The notes under the pieces: model-generated
The model's database searches: none
Told to the model about the DNA's origin: nothing
The model's input: the letters and a program-made list of their open reading frames with translations, nothing else
Shown: positions 62,801 to 64,000 of the stretch, piece after piece
Layout: the number at the start of each line of letters is the position of its first letter
Position numbering within the stretch: position 1 is the stretch's first letter
Made by a program: the position numbers and the translations under genes
NCBI RefSeq assembly: GCF_015330165.1
Contig: NZ_JADDXT010000002.1
Coordinates: forward strand, 1,796,504 to 1,860,503
Source: Zobellia roscoffensis
Lineage (GTDB): Bacteria > Bacteroidota > Bacteroidia > Flavobacteriales > Flavobacteriaceae
Direction: 5' to 3'
DNA: 64,000 nucleotides

Positions 62801-62927
62801 TGATCCAGAAGTTGGTAGAACGCAGAGTTTTCAAAAGGGTGAGTTTACATTGGCTACAGGTCAAGATGGTGGAGCTTCACCAACACCTAGAATCTTTCAG
62901 TTAGGGTTATCCGTAACGTTCAATTAA
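59829..62927 (+). CDS. SusC/RagA-family TonB-dependent outer membrane receptor
   Basis: 1032 residues. Signal peptide ending SLCAQ (about residue 32), carboxypeptidase-like domain (about 33-115: TISGTTSDDQGVLPGVNVLVKGTT), then ALSEVVVVGYGTQRK, the SusC linker, a plug (SGVNITNRSGDPGAPISVLIRGVGT, IESIDVLKDAASTAIYGSRAANGVIIVTTK) and a long barrel ending LSVTFN. With SusD it takes up glycan oligosaccharides. Substrate cannot be read, and no glycoside hydrolase lies in the window. Confidence 0.97.
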   Translation: MNQNFKRLNRVRSHGFVLAALFFFSVASLCAQTTISGTTSDDQGVLPGVNVLVKGTTVGSVSDFDGNYSIEVPEGSSALVFSYVGYSKQEVAIDGRTTINVTLAEDAQALSEVVVVGYGTQRKADLTGAVGSISSADIVSKPITSPDQALAGTISGVNITNRSGDPGAPISVLIRGVGTAGNTDPLWVIDGIPIVQTTNITVNTSSTTDSNPLAGLNANDIESIDVLKDAASTAIYGSRAANGVIIVTTKRGKSGDAKVTYNGYVSTSTARDRIDVLDVEQFIDIQGQLGRDLSEFSGSPYVDWQDLIFQTGFIQNHNVSVSGGNDKAKYFISGGLLDQDGIELAQGFKRYSLKANSEINVGKYLKFGESILLSQTDRQVQSEQGIYAGFNSALNAPYYQPYGNGAFGYNDSTPETRGNGITANNYLFNTDDRYTTTNLQTRKILASFYGELQILDGLRFRPSLGIDYNVGVGDYFTSDAVLNNSTGSSLLVSSRPIELTLTSAATLQYDKTFGDHNIGALFGFEQTKFRFDKLRVQGRSLFNENFASTGEVGTVGAANEADLWTLQGWLGRLTYNYQGKYLATFNIRRDATSRFSPDNRTDVFPSVSLGWRVSDEEFFPKDGAFDDLKIRAGWGQSGNQASPTNFPYLSAVDSNIRYVIGDDQGTVTAPAPTTFANQDLFWETSTQFDVGLDFSLFNYKLTGSFDYYNKVNDGVLIGLPLPYVSGFFLAPDANIGSIKNSGLELSLNYAGEAGDFTYSIGGNFTTNNNEVTDLGEVTQIITGIGGASTHRTIEGESLGHFYGYKTDGLYQNDAEVAAAVPDANGTPSPGDIRFVDVNGDGIVDADDRTELGSPFPGFYYGMNFNAAYKGFDFSINFRGVGNKQVYNSARIALEDLSSGNNFSTQVLDRWTGEGTATSSSNPRLTLNDPNGNNRYSDRWIEDAGYLRIQNAQIGYNLPQDLLTSWTNDMISNFRIYVGAQNLATFTKYSGYDPEVGRTQSFQKGEFTLATGQDGGASPTPRIFQLGLSVTFN

Positions 62928-62949
62928 GTTTAAAAAATTATAAAATATT

Positions 62950-64000
62950 ATGAAAAAAATAATTGTATTTTTTGCATGTGCATCACTGTTAGGAGTTCTC
63001 TCCTGTGGTGACCAGCTAGACCTTGAGCCTCTGGACCGTGTGACTACGGATCAGTTTTACAAAACAAGAACGGATTTTGATGGAGCTGTTTTTGCTTCCT
63101 ATTCATCTATCCAAGATTTTTGGGGAACTAGTACTGAGACGTTGGGTGAAAGAGGTGAGTTTTGGAAAATCTCCTTGGCAATAACCGATGATGTAGCAGC
63201 CGATGAAGTAAACGGAACTTCTTCTAGAGATATAGATAACCTCTTACTTCGTTCTAATGATGTTCCTTTCGGAGCAGTTTACACTCAGATTTATGAAGGT
63301 ATATATAGAGCAAATATTGTACTTGAAAATCTTGAAAAAGAGAATGAGTTAACTGCAGAAGATAAGACCATAATTAATGCCGAAGCTAAATTTTTAAGAG
63401 CTTGGTTTCATTTTCAGGCTATGAAGATGTTTGGTACGCCACCTTTAGCCCTAGATATTAGAACAGATATTAATGATCAGGCCAGACCAAATGCAACACA
63501 AGAAGAATTATATGCCGCAATATTGGCAGATTTGGCTGAAGCTGAGGCAGGTCTTCCTGCTGATTGGGATGGCTCTAATACAGGTAGAGTTACCTTATGG
63601 ACTGCTAAAGCGTATATTGGTAAAGTAAATGTTTGGAAAGAAGATTGGCCAACAGCTATTACGGCACTAGAAGAGGTTGTTAATTCGGGACCTTATGTTT
63701 TGGTTCCAGACTATGAGCAGTTATTTGCTTACACGAATGAGAATAATTCAGAATCTATTTTTGAAATCCAGTATGGTGGTCCGTTTTCTGATGATAACCT
63801 TTGGGTTTTTGATGATACACACTCAGAAGATTTTAAAGCTTCTCAAGGAACGGCGCGAGGAAATTATTGGGATGCAGGTGGTGATGCACCGGGCGGAAAA
63901 CAAGGTCAGTGGGTTCCTACTCAAGATTTAGTGGATGCTTATGAGGCAGGTGATGAAAGATTAGCGGTTACTGTATATCAAGATGGTGATATGTATTATT
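62950..64000 (+). CDS. SusD/RagB-family outer membrane lipoprotein (3' truncated by window edge)
   Basis: ATG at 62950, 22 bp after the susC stop; 350 codons are seen and the frame stays open to the end of the window. Signal peptide with lipobox LSC (Cys19), then GDQLDLEPLDRVTTDQFYKT, the usual SusD beginning. TPR-like helices (EAKFLRAWFHFQAMKMFG, TLWTAKAYIGKVNVWKEDW) frame the ligand-binding face. Lid of the SusC transporter, binding glycans at the cell surface. Not a complete gene here. Confidence 0.95.
   Translation, partial: MKKIIVFFACASLLGVLSCGDQLDLEPLDRVTTDQFYKTRTDFDGAVFASYSSIQDFWGTSTETLGERGEFWKISLAITDDVAADEVNGTSSRDIDNLLLRSNDVPFGAVYTQIYEGIYRANIVLENLEKENELTAEDKTIINAEAKFLRAWFHFQAMKMFGTPPLALDIRTDINDQARPNATQEELYAAILADLAEAEAGLPADWDGSNTGRVTLWTAKAYIGKVNVWKEDWPTAITALEEVVNSGPYVLVPDYEQLFAYTNENNSESIFEIQYGGPFSDDNLWVFDDTHSEDFKASQGTARGNYWDAGGDAPGGKQGQWVPTQDLVDAYEAGDERLAVTVYQDGDMYY

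Noticed and set aside
62950..64000. SusD-like frame as a pseudogene because it lacks a stop
   Set aside because: It simply runs off the window edge; the reading frame is clean throughout.

Overview
This window is an AT-rich chromosomal segment from a member of the Bacteroidota, almost certainly a marine Flavobacteriaceae. The evidence is the content: four TonB-dependent receptors, one of them a SusC/SusD pair; Bacteroidota-only lipoproteins (DUF4270, GldD); the flavobacterial linkage mutY-ssb-gldE-gldD; an atpD-atpC pair standing apart from the other ATP synthase genes; and many start codons preceded by the Bacteroidota -7 element TAnnTTTG with little or no Shine-Dalgarno sequence. A genus near Zobellia or Maribacter is a guess. 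I saw no rRNA, tRNA, CRISPR array, insertion sequence or prophage gene.

Layout. 1-2980: the end of a TonB-dependent receptor and its DUF5689/lamin-tail lipoprotein. 2995-6095 (minus): a four-PAS histidine kinase with two stand-alone receiver proteins. 6448-9976: catalase, an ankyrin-repeat partner, a Nudix hydrolase and an omega-amidase-like nitrilase. 9963-19102: an Ig-like lipoprotein, ComF, a coiled-coil membrane protein, glyS, an iron-type TonB receptor, exonuclease III, an aldo/keto reductase and a 32-residue membrane peptide. 19111-23890 (minus): panC-panD-flippase-esterase-like, then radA. 23997-28681: a degenerate GlgA-like protein, a DUF4270 lipoprotein and glmS. 28878-33310: a TonB receptor with an SGNH-hydrolase lipoprotein. 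33493-35358: atpD-atpC. 35413-36635 (minus): a DUF2975/XRE regulatory pair with a palindromic operator region. 36716-39054 (minus): an M61 peptidase and a GNAT acetyltransferase. 39193-40375: two unknown envelope proteins.

40437-50107 holds a biotin region: bioF, a DUF2007 gene, bioD, an inverted glycosyltransferase-39 gene, bioA, a beta-ketoacyl synthase, an NfeD/flotillin pair, and bioB. 50175-54318 holds a cupin-like hydroxylase, an outer-membrane protein, recX, RNase G, a 29-residue very basic microprotein and an HU protein. 54497-58178 is mutY, ssb, gldE and gldD (repair, replication and gliding motility). 58437 to the end is a GntR-family regulator followed by susC and a truncated susD, the start of a glycan-uptake locus.

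Most of the window is ordinary core genome. The most notable signals are: (1) two DUF2975 genes joined into one frame by what looks like a single extra base, next to a promoter carrying two copies of a palindromic operator; (2) the GlgA-like protein without its catalytic half or its ADP-glucose motif, in an operon-like row with DUF4270 and glmS; (3) a beta-ketoacyl synthase in the biotin cluster while bioC/bioH are not seen; and (4) several genes missed by ordinary length cut-offs (19004-19102, 53913-54002, 56190-56306).
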